Positions 1-8,405 of a stretch of 64,000 nucleotides of DNA are shown here, piece by piece. The number at the start of each line of letters is the position of its first letter. Position 1 is the first letter of the stretch. The notes beneath the pieces were generated by a model. It had not been told where the DNA came from, made no database searches, and worked only from the letters and a program-made list of their open reading frames with translations. Position numbers and translations under genes: made by a program. Source of the DNA: Tsukamurella sp040611135 (GTDB lineage Bacteria; Actinomycetota; Actinomycetes; Mycobacteriales; Mycobacteriaceae); the NCBI RefSeq assembly GCF_040611135.1, contig NZ_JBEXNL010000005.1, positions 124,001 through 188,000 on the forward strand, given 5' to 3'.

Positions 1-332
1 AGAATGATGAGCGCGATCCGTCGCTCGTCTATCTCCGCGGAGAGAGTTGGCGCCAAGGATACGAGGGTGTCCAGTCGTGTGGTGACGGACCTGCCGCGAG
101 CATCCAGAAGTTCGCGAGGCACCCAGCCGGAGGTCGATTCGGATGCGACGGCATCGAGGTAGCCGTCTACGAAGGTGTAGAGGTGGTCGCGCTTCTGGAG
201 TCGTGAACGATCCTTTCCTGTGGCGTCGGCGTCCAACTCGAGCATTCGGGCTTGATGTGCTCGACAGGTCAGGATCTGGCGTTCCGTCAGTTGTAGCTCC
301 GTCTGAAGCGGGTCTGGACTCTCGTCAGTCAT
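1..332 (-). CDS. Unrecognised protein, N-terminal 110 codons (gene runs off left edge)
   Basis: An open frame reads leftward from ATG at 332 to the window edge with no stop. The start is well supported: AAGGAG lies five bases upstream. The visible part begins MTDESPDPLQTELQLTERQI and is hydrophilic, rich in Arg, Asp and Leu, and probably helical; it contains no membrane segment or motif I recognise. Base composition is visibly lower in GC than the rest of the window and codons such as CGA, ACA and ATA are used more freely, which suggests an acquired gene or an accessory region beginning at the left edge. Function unknown. Confidence 0.6.
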   Translation of the reverse strand, partial: MTDESPDPLQTELQLTERQILTCRAHQARMLELDADATGKDRSRLQKRDHLYTFVDGYLDAVASESTSGWVPRELLDARGRSVTTRLDTLVSLAPTLSAEIDERRIALII

Positions 333-477
333 GGCGACTCCTTCGCGAAGACCGATTCGGATGATGACGGAACTGTAGCCAACGGATCTGACACGAATCG
401 GCCTATCGACTCTCACCGACGTCGCTGTTGTCGCTCAGAAACAAGGCCGTTGCGTCCGCCGGATCCCGCCGAATTTC

Positions 478-491
478 TGAAACATGTTCTA
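478..491. promoter_or_regulatory. KstR-type operator
   Basis: TGAAACATGTTCTA matches the TNNAACNNGTTNNA palindrome bound by the sterol-catabolism repressor KstR in mycobacteria and rhodococci at every fixed position. It lies about 32-45 bases before the ATG at 523, over the likely -35 region; a TACCCT -10 box sits at 510-515. An overlapping palindrome GTTC-N4-GAAC spans 486-497. Binding is inferred from the motif alone; no kstR gene is in the window. Confidence 0.55.
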
Positions 492-522
492 GCGAACGCC
501 GCACGGATCTACCCTGGCCTGC

Positions 523-1629
523 ATGACCGAATCGGACACCTTCGCCGAGCAGGCCCGCCCGGCCTCCTCGCAGCGCACCCCGGACGAGGTGCGCGCCCAG
601 CTGCAGCAATGGTTCGCCGTGCGCGAACCGGGCGCGGAGGTGCTCGACCTTCACCTACCCGAGGGCAACGGCATGTCCAGTGAGACCCTGCTCGCCTCGG
701 TCCGGTTCGGCGACGGTGAGCGGCGCCTCGTCATCCGCGTCGCGCCCCGTCCGGAGTCCGATCCGGTGTTCCCGAGCTACGACCTGCCGGCTCAGTTCGC
801 CGTCATGCGGCACGTCCGGAGCCACGGGGTGGCGGCACCGTCGTGCCTGTGGGTCGAGGAGGACCCGTCCGTGATCGGGGCGCCCTTCCTGGTCATGGAC
901 CGGATCGACGGCGAGGTCCCACCGGACGTCATGCCCTACACGTTCGGCGCCTGGCGACCCGATTCCACCGACGCGGACCTGCGGGAACTCGGCGATGCGT
1001 CGGTCGACGTCCTCGCGACGATCCACGGCGTCACCCCGCCGGACGGCGGGCTCCCGATGCCGGAGCCGGGGGAGACGGCTCTCGCCGCGCACCTGCGGCG
1101 GCTCCGGGCGTTCTACGACTGGGCGGCGGAGGGGCACCGTCGGGCCCCCGTGGTGGACCGTGCGCTCGCGTGGGCGGCGGCGAATCTCCCGGACCATGCG
1201 GACGCGGTCCTCACCTGGGGCGACGCCCGGATCGGCAACCTCATGTACTCCGGCAACACCCCCGTCGCGGTGCTGGACTGGGAGATGGCCACCGTCGGGC
1301 CGTGCGAACTGGACCTGGGCTGGTTCGTGTACCTGCACCGCTTCTTCCAGGACCTCGCCGAGCTGGCCGGCTTGCCCGGCCTGCCCGGGTTCCTCCGCCG
1401 CGAGGAAGTCGAGCGACGGTACGCCGAGCGTACCGGCCACGTGCCGCGGGAGATGGACTTCTACACCGCGTACGCCGCGATCGTCCACGGCGTCATCATG
1501 TACCGGATCCAGACCCGGGCCATCGACTTCGGCGCCTCCGCCCCGCCGGAGAATCCCGACGACATGATCCTCCACCGCGCGAGCATCGAGAAGATGCTCG
1601 ACGGGACCTACTGGGAGGCCGTGCCGTGA
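523..1629 (+). CDS. Phosphotransferase-family (APH/ACAD10 kinase-like) protein
   Basis: A 368-residue protein with the aminoglycoside-phosphotransferase kinase fold. The catalytic loop reads TWGDARIGN near residues 229-237 and the metal-binding DFG equivalent is VLDWE near 250. These match the ACAD10/acyl-CoA-dehydrogenase-associated group rather than antibiotic-resistance enzymes, so a role in phosphorylating a hydroxylated lipid or sterol intermediate is more likely than drug resistance; the substrate is not known. The ATG follows a TACCCT -10 box by seven bases, consistent with a leaderless mRNA. The stop overlaps the next gene by GTGA, so the two are co-translated. A KstR-type box upstream links the pair to sterol metabolism by inference. 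Confidence 0.8.
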   Translation: MTESDTFAEQARPASSQRTPDEVRAQLQQWFAVREPGAEVLDLHLPEGNGMSSETLLASVRFGDGERRLVIRVAPRPESDPVFPSYDLPAQFAVMRHVRSHGVAAPSCLWVEEDPSVIGAPFLVMDRIDGEVPPDVMPYTFGAWRPDSTDADLRELGDASVDVLATIHGVTPPDGGLPMPEPGETALAAHLRRLRAFYDWAAEGHRRAPVVDRALAWAAANLPDHADAVLTWGDARIGNLMYSGNTPVAVLDWEMATVGPCELDLGWFVYLHRFFQDLAELAGLPGLPGFLRREEVERRYAERTGHVPREMDFYTAYAAIVHGVIMYRIQTRAIDFGASAPPENPDDMILHRASIEKMLDGTYWEAVP

Positions 1630-2789
1630 CCGGGGCGAAGCGGGGATCGCGCCTGCGCACCTGGAGCGGCTCGCCGCTGTCGCCGGCCGACGACCTCCCG
1701 GTCCACCAGGTCGCCGAGGTGATCCGCCACCCCGCGACGTCGGACCGCAACTTCTACGACCGCTACTATTTCAACGCGCACAACGGCACCGCGGACGAGC
1801 CCTTCCTGGTGCTCGGCCTCGGCGTCTATCCGAACCTCGGCGTGGTGGACTGCTTCGCCGTCGCGCGGCACGGCGACGACCAGATCGTCTTCCGCGCGTC
1901 GAAGGCGCTCGGGGCGGACCGCGCGGACACCGTCGTCGGACCGCTGCGGCTGGAGGTGGTGGAGGGGCTCGAGCGGCTGCGGATCGTCCTCGAGCCGGGG
2001 GCGGACTACGACCTCGCGTTCGATCTCACCTTCACCGCGACCGGCCCCGCGCACCTCGAGCCGCGGCACTTCCACCGGCAGCTCGAGCGGGTCACCTTCG
2101 ACACCCAGCGGTTCGTCCAGGTCGGCTCCTGGGAGGGGCGGCTGACCGTCGACGGTGAGCGGTTCGACGCCAGCACCTGGCGCGGCAATCGCGACCGGTC
2201 GTGGGGCGTGCGGCCCGTCGGCGAGGCCGAGCCGCCCGGCCGCCGCGTCACCGAGGCCGGCAACTTCTTCTGGATCTACTCCGTCCTGCGCCTGCCCGAG
2301 GCCACGATCTGCGTCGTCCTGCAGGAGGACATCCGTGGGCGGCCGGTCGTCGAGGACGCCACCTGGATCCCGCACGACGGTGCCGAGCCCCGCTGGCTCG
2401 GCCACGTCGCCCACGACATCGACTTCGTCTCCGGGACCCGGCAGGCCCGGGCCGCCCGGCTCGCGTTCACGGGTTCCGACGGTGCGCGGACGGAGGTCGA
2501 GATCGCGATCCTCACCGCCAACCACTTCGGGTTCGGCACCGGTTACGGCCTCGATCAGGACTGGCGGCACGGCATGTGGCAGGGGGAGGAGAAGGTCGAG
2601 GGCCGGCGCTTCCGGGTGTCCGAGCTCGATGTGAACCTGACGATGCTCGTCCCCGTCGAATACCTGGCGACGTGCACCGTCCGGCACCCGGACGGCCGCA
2701 CCGAGGAGGGCGAGGGCCTGTTCGAGTTCGGCGCGATCGGTCCGCACACGCGCTACGGCTTCACGCAGTACGTGGATCCCGCGCCGTAG
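1626..2789 (+). CDS. CrtC/AttH-like (lipocalin-type) conserved protein
   Basis: A 387-residue protein starting at GTG 1626, whose GTGA overlaps the stop of the kinase-like gene. The centre holds NRDRSWGVRP (around residue 190), resembling the RDHSWG signature of the hydroxyneurosporene-synthase/AttH lipocalin-like fold, followed by many Trp and aromatic residues spaced as in beta-strands. No signal peptide is seen. Proteins of this kind are found in actinobacteria next to kinase-like proteins and lipid-catabolism genes; a lipid or sterol ligand is plausible but not shown. The fold assignment rests on the motif only. Confidence 0.6.
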   Translation: MTGAKRGSRLRTWSGSPLSPADDLPVHQVAEVIRHPATSDRNFYDRYYFNAHNGTADEPFLVLGLGVYPNLGVVDCFAVARHGDDQIVFRASKALGADRADTVVGPLRLEVVEGLERLRIVLEPGADYDLAFDLTFTATGPAHLEPRHFHRQLERVTFDTQRFVQVGSWEGRLTVDGERFDASTWRGNRDRSWGVRPVGEAEPPGRRVTEAGNFFWIYSVLRLPEATICVVLQEDIRGRPVVEDATWIPHDGAEPRWLGHVAHDIDFVSGTRQARAARLAFTGSDGARTEVEIAILTANHFGFGTGYGLDQDWRHGMWQGEEKVEGRRFRVSELDVNLTMLVPVEYLATCTVRHPDGRTEEGEGLFEFGAIGPHTRYGFTQYVDPAP

Positions 2790-2800
2790 ACTTGCTGGCC

Positions 2801-3622
2801 GTGGCGAACAGGTATGGCGACATCTACGCCGGGCACGCGAGCAAGAAGGCGCGGATCGTCCCCGAGGTCCCGGCCGACCGCGACCTCGTGGTCGAGGACG
2901 CGGCGACCGGCTTCTGCGGGGCCGTCGTCGGCTTCGACCGCAGCTACGACGGCGACCTGGTCAAGCTCGAGGACGGGCGTGGCAAGGTTCGCGTGTTCGT
3001 GATGCGCCCGGCCGCGTTCCTCATCGACGGCAGGCCCGTCACGCTCGTCAGGCCCCGGGTAGCGGCACCGTCGGGCCCGCAGCGCAGTGCCTCGGGCTCG
3101 ACCCGGGTGGAGGGCGTGAAGGCGCGCGTGGCGCTGCCCAGCCGGATCTGGGTCGAGGGCATCCACGACGCCGCGATCGTGGAGCGGGTGTGGGGCCACG
3201 ACCTACGCGTCGAGGGTGTCGTGGTCGAGCAGCTCGAGGGCCTCGATCACCTCGGCGATCGGCTCGCGGAGTTCCAGCCGGGCCCGGGACGGAAGGTCGG
3301 CGTGCTCGCCGACCATCTCGTCGACGGTTCGAAGGAGTCGCGGATGACGCAGTCCGTGGGCAAGTACGTCATGGTCACCGGCCACCCGTTCATCGACATC
3401 TGGGCGGCGGTCAAACCGTCGGCCGTCGGGATCGCGGCGTGGCCGGACGTGCCGCGCGGCGAGGACTGGAAGACCGGCACCTGCAGGCGGCTCGGCTGGG
3501 GCACGCCCCAGGACGGCTGGCGGCGTGTGCAGGGCGCGGTGACCTCGTTCCGCGACCTCGACGCGTCGCTGATCGGCGCGGTCGAACGCCTCGTGGACTT
3601 CGTCACGGAACCCGATTCCTGA
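2801..3622 (+). CDS. DUF3097 family protein
   Basis: A 273-residue actinobacterial protein of unknown function matching the DUF3097 family: N-terminal RYGDIYAGHASKKA, a central RIWVEGIHDAAIVERVWG segment resembling a Toprim-like region, and a C-terminal GWGTPQDGWRRV motif. GTG 2801 is preferred because the conserved segment begins there and a TAGACT box ends nine bases upstream; TTG 2792 is an in-frame alternative. It follows the preceding gene by only 11 bases but has its own possible promoter. The Toprim-like reading is a suggestion from the order of acidic residues, not a demonstrated nuclease or primase activity. Confidence 0.75.
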   Translation: MANRYGDIYAGHASKKARIVPEVPADRDLVVEDAATGFCGAVVGFDRSYDGDLVKLEDGRGKVRVFVMRPAAFLIDGRPVTLVRPRVAAPSGPQRSASGSTRVEGVKARVALPSRIWVEGIHDAAIVERVWGHDLRVEGVVVEQLEGLDHLGDRLAEFQPGPGRKVGVLADHLVDGSKESRMTQSVGKYVMVTGHPFIDIWAAVKPSAVGIAAWPDVPRGEDWKTGTCRRLGWGTPQDGWRRVQGAVTSFRDLDASLIGAVERLVDFVTEPDS

Positions 3623-3657
3623 CGGTGTTCGGCTCGGCTCGGGGATAGAATCCGCAG

Positions 3658-4281
3658 GTGGCATCGACCCCGACGACGAAACCCGACACCCGGCAGCAGA
3701 TCCTGCGCGCCGCACTCGACTGGGTGGACGAGGCGGGACTGACGCGGATCTCGATGGGCGCGCTCGCCAAGCGGGCGCGACTGGCCCGCGCGACGCTCTA
3801 CCAGCACTTCACCGGCAAGGACGCCCTCGTCGAAGCGGTCGTCGCGAGCGAGCTCGAGAAGTTCTACAGCAGGATCCACGCGTACGCCGATCCGATCGCC
3901 GACAACGACGAGCGGCTCGCGGCCGGATTCGCCTACGCCTACGCCTACCTGCGGGAACACCGGGCTCTGCAGCGGGTGCTCGCGATGAGCCCGGCGCTGA
4001 TCCTCCCGTACATCCACGGCGACTCCCCGCAGATCCAGGAGGGCCGACGGTTCTTCCTCCGCGAGATCCGGCGCGACGAGTACCGCGACGACGCCGATGT
4101 CGAGGCGATGGCGGACTTCTTCGTCCGGCAGCTGCATTCGCTCCTGCTCACCCCGCTGCCGCCCGTCGAGGGCCTGGTCGACGGGCCGGACCATCGCGGA
4201 CCGTCGTCGGCGAACATCGAGGCCGGCCGACGGTACGCCCAGACCTTCGTCATCCCGGCGCGGGCCCAATTCGTGCGATAG
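3658..4281 (+). CDS. TetR/AcrR family transcriptional regulator
   Basis: A 207-residue one-component repressor. The N-terminal helix-turn-helix (about residues 27-55) reads RISMGALAKRARLARATLYQHF, ending in the typical TetR tyrosine/phenylalanine pair. The C-terminal ligand domain is all-helical and unlike any named subgroup I recognise. GTG 3658 lies six bases after a TAGAAT -10 box (3646-3651), so it is probably leaderless. The gene stands 69 bases before an AurF-type oxygenase gene, and a perfect 7-bp-arm palindrome lies between them, so it most likely represses the oxygenase. Confidence 0.85.
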   Translation: MASTPTTKPDTRQQILRAALDWVDEAGLTRISMGALAKRARLARATLYQHFTGKDALVEAVVASELEKFYSRIHAYADPIADNDERLAAGFAYAYAYLREHRALQRVLAMSPALILPYIHGDSPQIQEGRRFFLREIRRDEYRDDADVEAMADFFVRQLHSLLLTPLPPVEGLVDGPDHRGPSSANIEAGRRYAQTFVIPARAQFVR

Positions 4282-4304
4282 ACACCCCGACAACCTGGGG
4301 AGAT

Positions 4305-4327
4305 AGACAGAATTCTGGACTCTGTCT
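4305..4327. promoter_or_regulatory. Probable TetR operator and leaderless promoter of the di-iron oxygenase
   Basis: Arms AGACAGA (4305-4311) and TCTGTCT (4321-4327) are perfect reverse complements around a 9-base spacer. A TACGTT -10 box lies at 4339-4344, six bases before ATG 4351, so the operator covers the -35 position. The regulator encoded just upstream is the natural candidate to bind here. Confidence 0.65.
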
Positions 4328-4350
4328 GCCCGCGGTGTTACGTTCGCCAC

Positions 4351-5256
4351 ATGACCGATACGACTCTGCCCGAACGCACCCGCGAGAGCGTGGCCGATCG
4401 ACTCCTCGGCGGTTCCGTCAAGCGCTCCTACGCGCCCGTCGTCGACATCGACTGGGACGCCCCGATCGACCCGGACAAGTTCTTCCTGCCGCCGCACATG
4501 TGCACCCTGTACGGCACCGACCTCTGGAACGCCATGTCCCGTGAGGAGCAGATCGCCCTCTCCAAGCAGGAGATGGTGAACCTGCTCTCGATGGGCATCT
4601 GGTTCGAGAACCTGCTCAACCGCCTGCTGCTGCGCGACCTGCTCTCCAAGGACCCCACCTCGCGCGACGCCTTCTACTCGCTCACCGAGATGGGCGACGA
4701 GTGCCGCCACATGGTGATGTTCGGCAAGGTCATCGACCGCGTCGGTGAGCGCCCGTACCGCCTGCGGGGCTGGCAGCTCGGGGTGGTGAAGTACGTCCTC
4801 GCGCCGGTCATCCGCGGCCAGGCCGTGTGGATCGCCGCCCTCGTCGGCGAGGAGATCTTCGACGCGCAGCAGCGGCAGATCAAGGACGATCCGGACCTGC
4901 AGCCGATCGTCGCGCGGCTCATGCAGATCCACGTCACCGAGGAGGCGCGGCACATCGGCTACGCCCGGGACGGGGCTCGCCGCGGCGTGGCGGGCCGCAC
5001 CCGACTGCAGACCCTCGTGGTCGGGAACCTGCACGCCGGGGCGGCGTTCGGATTCCGCATGCTCTTCGCGAACCCGCGCATGTACGCGCGCGTCGGGTTG
5101 GACGCCAAGGCCGCCTATCGCGCCGCCATCACCAACCCGCACCACATCAAGGCCAAGCAGGACGGCTTCCGCGACCTCGGCCGGTTCCTCGACTCGGTCG
5201 GGCTCATGGGCACGTTCGCGCGGTGGTCGTGGCGCAAGGCGGGGTTCCTCGCGTGA
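4351..5256 (+). CDS. AurF-type di-iron oxygenase
   Basis: A 301-residue protein of the p-aminobenzoate N-oxygenase (AurF) family, ferritin-like enzymes that oxidise amines or other substrates with a carboxylate-bridged di-iron centre. Candidate ligands are visible: Glu in WFENLL near residue 85, EMGDECRH near 113-120, GEEIFD near 167 and TEEARH near 196-201. In mycolic-acid bacteria most members are uncharacterised and many are lipid- or stress-related, so the amine substrate is unknown. The stop overlaps the downstream DUF4873 gene by GTGA. Expression is probably controlled by the TetR protein at 3658. Confidence 0.85.
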   Translation: MTDTTLPERTRESVADRLLGGSVKRSYAPVVDIDWDAPIDPDKFFLPPHMCTLYGTDLWNAMSREEQIALSKQEMVNLLSMGIWFENLLNRLLLRDLLSKDPTSRDAFYSLTEMGDECRHMVMFGKVIDRVGERPYRLRGWQLGVVKYVLAPVIRGQAVWIAALVGEEIFDAQQRQIKDDPDLQPIVARLMQIHVTEEARHIGYARDGARRGVAGRTRLQTLVVGNLHAGAAFGFRMLFANPRMYARVGLDAKAAYRAAITNPHHIKAKQDGFRDLGRFLDSVGLMGTFARWSWRKAGFLA

Positions 5257-6017
5257 GCACGGCGGACGCGCCGCGCATCGTCGTCATCGGTGCTCGCGTC
5301 CCGGGCGTCGACGGGGCCGTCATCGCACCGTCGGACGTGGTGGGCCTGCGGTTCCGGCCGGACCGGGACGCGTGGACCGTGACGACCCCGGCGGGGGCGC
5401 TGGACTACGACCTGGTGATCCTGCCCGGCACGACCGCCGAGATCGCCGTGCCCGCACTCGATCCGCGCGTCATCCCGCCGGGCACGGTCGGGCCCACCGA
5501 CGCGGAGAGCGCCTACCTCGGGATGCTCGTCGACGGCGTGCCGAACCTCGTACTCACCGACGGCTCGCACGAGCAGCTCCAGACGCTGCAGGCGTGGCTG
5601 ACGTGGATGTACACCGAGGCCGCGACCCGGATCCTGTCCCGGCCGCCCGTGACCGCGCGGTGGATCCAGCGCGGGCGGCGCCGGCCATCGCGCCCCGACC
5701 GGGACGCGATCGACCTGTCCAACGACCACGTCCGCGACGAGGGCGTGTACACCGGATCGGCGGTGTTCCGTTCCGGCGACTACGAGGCGGTGTCGCCGGT
5801 CCGGCTCGCCGGCCACCTCGAGCCGCTCGACGGCAACTACCACTGGTACGGCACCGTCGACGACCAGGAGATCGGTGCGGCGCTGAAGAAGATGCCGCGC
5901 GGCAGCGTCACGGTGTCCGTCGGCGGGGGAGCGGGCTCGCCCGCGATGGTCACGGATAAGACGGTGTGGGGCACCTACCGTCTCGTGGGTGTGGGGGCCC
6001 CGCCGTATCCGCTCTGA
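5253..6017 (+). CDS. DUF4873 domain-containing protein
   Basis: A 254-residue protein translated from GTG 5253, overlapping the oxygenase stop. The N-terminal half resembles a decayed flavin-monooxygenase nucleotide-binding region (IVVIGARVPGVDG; DLVILPGT) but lacks a full GxGxxG loop. The C-terminal half, from about residue 145, carries the DUF4873 pattern: YTGSAVF, LAGHLEPLDGNYHWYG and TVWGTYRLVGVGAPPYPL. In other actinobacteria this domain is attached to Baeyer-Villiger-type monooxygenases. Coupling to an AurF-type oxygenase suggests an accessory or substrate-binding role; no catalytic function can be assigned. Confidence 0.7.
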   Translation: MSTADAPRIVVIGARVPGVDGAVIAPSDVVGLRFRPDRDAWTVTTPAGALDYDLVILPGTTAEIAVPALDPRVIPPGTVGPTDAESAYLGMLVDGVPNLVLTDGSHEQLQTLQAWLTWMYTEAATRILSRPPVTARWIQRGRRRPSRPDRDAIDLSNDHVRDEGVYTGSAVFRSGDYEAVSPVRLAGHLEPLDGNYHWYGTVDDQEIGAALKKMPRGSVTVSVGGGAGSPAMVTDKTVWGTYRLVGVGAPPYPL

Positions 6018-6093
6018 ACACCAGCCGCGGGCACCGCCGCGTCCGTGTCGGGGATCCTCGCAGCGGCTGACCGGTTTCTGGCAGGATCGAGGT

Positions 6094-6528
6094 GTGGCAG
6101 CGGCGCTCTGGCTCATCGGCGCGATCCTGCTGGCCGTGGCGGAAACGGCGGCCGGCGAGTTCACCCTGCTCATGCTCGGCGGCGGCGCACTCGTCACGGC
6201 CGGGGTGACGGGCGTGTTCACCCTGCCGCTATGGGCGCAGGGGCTGGTGTTCGCGCTGTCGTCGGTCGCGTTCCTGCTCCTGGTGCGCCCGCCGCTGCGG
6301 CGGTACGTCGAGCGCAAGCGGGGCGACGCACCGTCGTACCTCGAATCGCTCCCCGGGACGAAAGCCCGGGTCCTGCAGGCCGTGTCGGGAACCGATGGTG
6401 GTCGGGTCATGATCGGCGGCGAGGAGTGGTCGGCGCGCACCCCGTACGAGGGGGCCGCGATCCCGATCGGCGCCGAGGTGACGATCGTGGAGATCGACGG
6501 TGCCGTGGCGATCGTGGTCGACAGCTGA
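6094..6528 (+). CDS. NfeD-like membrane protein
   Basis: A 144-residue protein with two hydrophobic segments (about residues 1-22 and 26-60) followed by a small OB-fold domain (from about residue 85: GTKARVLQAVSG...IPIGAEVTIVEIDG), which is the layout of the short NfeD family. GTG 6094 is chosen because an AGGATCGAGG stretch precedes it and the conserved region starts there. It is followed after 28 bases by an SPFH/stomatin gene; NfeD and SPFH proteins are commonly encoded together and act in membrane-microdomain organisation or quality control. Confidence 0.8.
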   Translation: MAAALWLIGAILLAVAETAAGEFTLLMLGGGALVTAGVTGVFTLPLWAQGLVFALSSVAFLLLVRPPLRRYVERKRGDAPSYLESLPGTKARVLQAVSGTDGGRVMIGGEEWSARTPYEGAAIPIGAEVTIVEIDGAVAIVVDS

Positions 6529-6556
6529 CGAAGACCCACAACGGAGAGGAAGAGGC

Positions 6557-7822
6557 ATGGACGGCATAGGAATCGGGCTGGTCGTACTCGTCGTACTGAT
6601 CCTCGCGGCGGTCGTGGTGCTGGTGAAGGCACTGGTGCTGGTCCCGCAGGCCCAGGCGGCGGTGATCGAGCGGCTCGGCCGGTACACGAAGACGGTGTCC
6701 GGCCAACTGGCGCTGCTCATCCCGTTCATCGACACGGTGCGCGCCCGAGTGGACCTGCGCGAGCAGGTCGTGTCCTTCCCGCCGCAGCCGGTGATCACCC
6801 AGGACAACCTGACGGTGAACATCGACACCGTCGTCTACTTCCAGGTGACCCGGCCCGAGGCCGCGGTGTACGAGATCAGCAACTACGTGGTCGGCGTCGA
6901 GCAGATCACCACCACCACGCTGCGCAACGTGGTCGGCGGCATGACCCTCGAGGAGACCCTGACCTCGCGCGAGAAGATCAACGGCCAGCTGCGCGGCGTG
7001 CTCGACGAGGCCACGTCCCGCTGGGGCCTGCGTGTCGCGCGGGTCGAGCTCAAGTCGATCTTCCCGCCCCCGTCGATCCAGGAGTCGATGGAGAAGCAGA
7101 TGAAGGCGGACCGCGAGAAGCGCGCGACCATCCTCTCGGCCGAGGGGCACCGGGAGGCCGCCATCAAGTCGGCCGAGGGCGACAAGGCCAGTCGGATCCT
7201 CCTGGCCGAGGGCGAGCGCCAGGCCGCGATCCTCGCGGCGGAGGCCGACCGTCAGGCCGAGATCCTGCGCGCCGAGGGCCGACGGGCCGCCGCCTACCTC
7301 GAGGCGCAGGGCGAGGCCAAGGCCATCGAGACCACCTTCTCGGCCATCAAGTCCGGCCGCCCCACACCCGAGCTGCTGGCCTACCAGTACCTGCAGACCC
7401 TCCCCGAGATGGCCCAGGGCGACGCGAACAAGGTGTGGGTGGTGCCGAGCGACTTCAACGCCGCGCTGCAGGGCTTCATGCGCAACCTCGGCACGCCGGG
7501 ATCCGACGGCGTGTTCCGGTTCGAGCCCTCCGAGGACGCGCCCGCGACCGCGCCGGACATCGACACCTCGGGTTGGTTCGAGACGCCGGAGCCGGTGGCG
7601 CCCGTCGTGGTCACCAAGGACGAGGTGCCCGACGCCCCGATCGTGCCGACGACGAAGCCCGCCGGGGCCGCTCCGGATCCGGAGACCGTGCAGCCCGCGG
7701 ACGCCACCGCGCAGCTGCCGCTCGGACAGGGCGCCGCGCCGTGGCAGCAGTCGCCGTACGAGGTGCAGCAGCCGGGCCTCACCCCGCCGCAGCACGCGCA
7801 GGAGCCGCAGCGGGACTACTGA
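6557..7822 (+). CDS. SPFH/Band 7 (stomatin-like) membrane protein
   Basis: A 421-residue protein: one N-terminal membrane segment (about 5-30), an SPFH/Band 7 domain (about 30-190, with the family stretch QAQAAVIERLGRYTKTVSG), a charged coiled coil rich in EGE/EA repeats (about 190-270), and a C-terminal Pro/Ala/Gln-rich tail (about 320-421) likely disordered and cytoplasmic. GGAGAGGAAGAGG precedes ATG 6557. It pairs with the NfeD-like gene just upstream. Stomatin-type proteins scaffold membrane patches and membrane proteases; a housekeeping envelope role is expected. Confidence 0.88.
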   Translation: MDGIGIGLVVLVVLILAAVVVLVKALVLVPQAQAAVIERLGRYTKTVSGQLALLIPFIDTVRARVDLREQVVSFPPQPVITQDNLTVNIDTVVYFQVTRPEAAVYEISNYVVGVEQITTTTLRNVVGGMTLEETLTSREKINGQLRGVLDEATSRWGLRVARVELKSIFPPPSIQESMEKQMKADREKRATILSAEGHREAAIKSAEGDKASRILLAEGERQAAILAAEADRQAEILRAEGRRAAAYLEAQGEAKAIETTFSAIKSGRPTPELLAYQYLQTLPEMAQGDANKVWVVPSDFNAALQGFMRNLGTPGSDGVFRFEPSEDAPATAPDIDTSGWFETPEPVAPVVVTKDEVPDAPIVPTTKPAGAAPDPETVQPADATAQLPLGQGAAPWQQSPYEVQQPGLTPPQHAQEPQRDY

Positions 7823-7886
7823 TCGGAGGCCCCGATCGGCCGTCTCCGGAGGGGCGACGGACGAGGACCGGGTGGCGACGGACGAA

Positions 7887-8405
7887 TCACCTCCCGAGCG
7901 CGACCGCCGTCCCGGCGCACGCCGTGGCCCACAGCACCGAGACGAAGGTGCCGATGATGAACTGCTCGGCCGCGCCGGGATTGCGCAGCTCCGGGTAGCG
8001 GGCCAGACCCTTGGCGGCCACGATCACGGCGAGGCCGGCGGCGAAGTTCGCGAGGACGCACACCGCGATCGCGGCCCGTTCGAGCACTCCGATCGCGAGG
8101 CCGCCGCGCAGCGGCGACTCGGGAACGGGCGCACCGTCGGACCGCTCGCCCTCGGTATCGCCGCTCTCGGGCGCGGGATCGGGGCCGTCCCGGCCGGTCG
8201 CGCCGGCGAGTGTGAACGCGGCGGTCACCAGCGCGCTGCCGCCCGCCATCGCGGCGACGACGGCCGCGACGCGCGCGGCCGCGCCGACGAGCACGGCGGG
8301 GATCGCCGCCGCCACGACGCCGGCGACGCCCTCCGTGCCGCGGCGCGCGACGATCACCCCGGCGCCGGCGGCCGCGAGCAGGAGGACGATGACCAGGGCG
8401 ATCAC
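7887..8405 (-). CDS. Hypothetical membrane protein paired with SatD-like regulator
   Basis: A 172-residue protein starting at GTG 8405, overlapping the SatD-like gene by GTGA. It has about four hydrophobic segments: near residues 1-20, 24-65 (probably two), and two in the last 70 residues, with a charged acidic loop of Asp, Glu and Pro in the middle. It contains no catalytic motif I recognise. Its constant companionship with a SatD-like protein (translational overlap here) suggests the two form one functional unit, perhaps sensor/regulator and membrane effector, but this is inferred from position. Confidence 0.65.
   Translation of the reverse strand: MIALVIVLLLAAAGAGVIVARRGTEGVAGVVAAAIPAVLVGAAARVAAVVAAMAGGSALVTAAFTLAGATGRDGPDPAPESGDTEGERSDGAPVPESPLRGGLAIGVLERAAIAVCVLANFAAGLAVIVAAKGLARYPELRNPGAAEQFIIGTFVSVLWATACAGTAVALGR

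Noticed and set aside
3247..5145. 632-codon minus-strand frame
   Set aside because: Covers three well-supported plus-strand genes; shadow frame.
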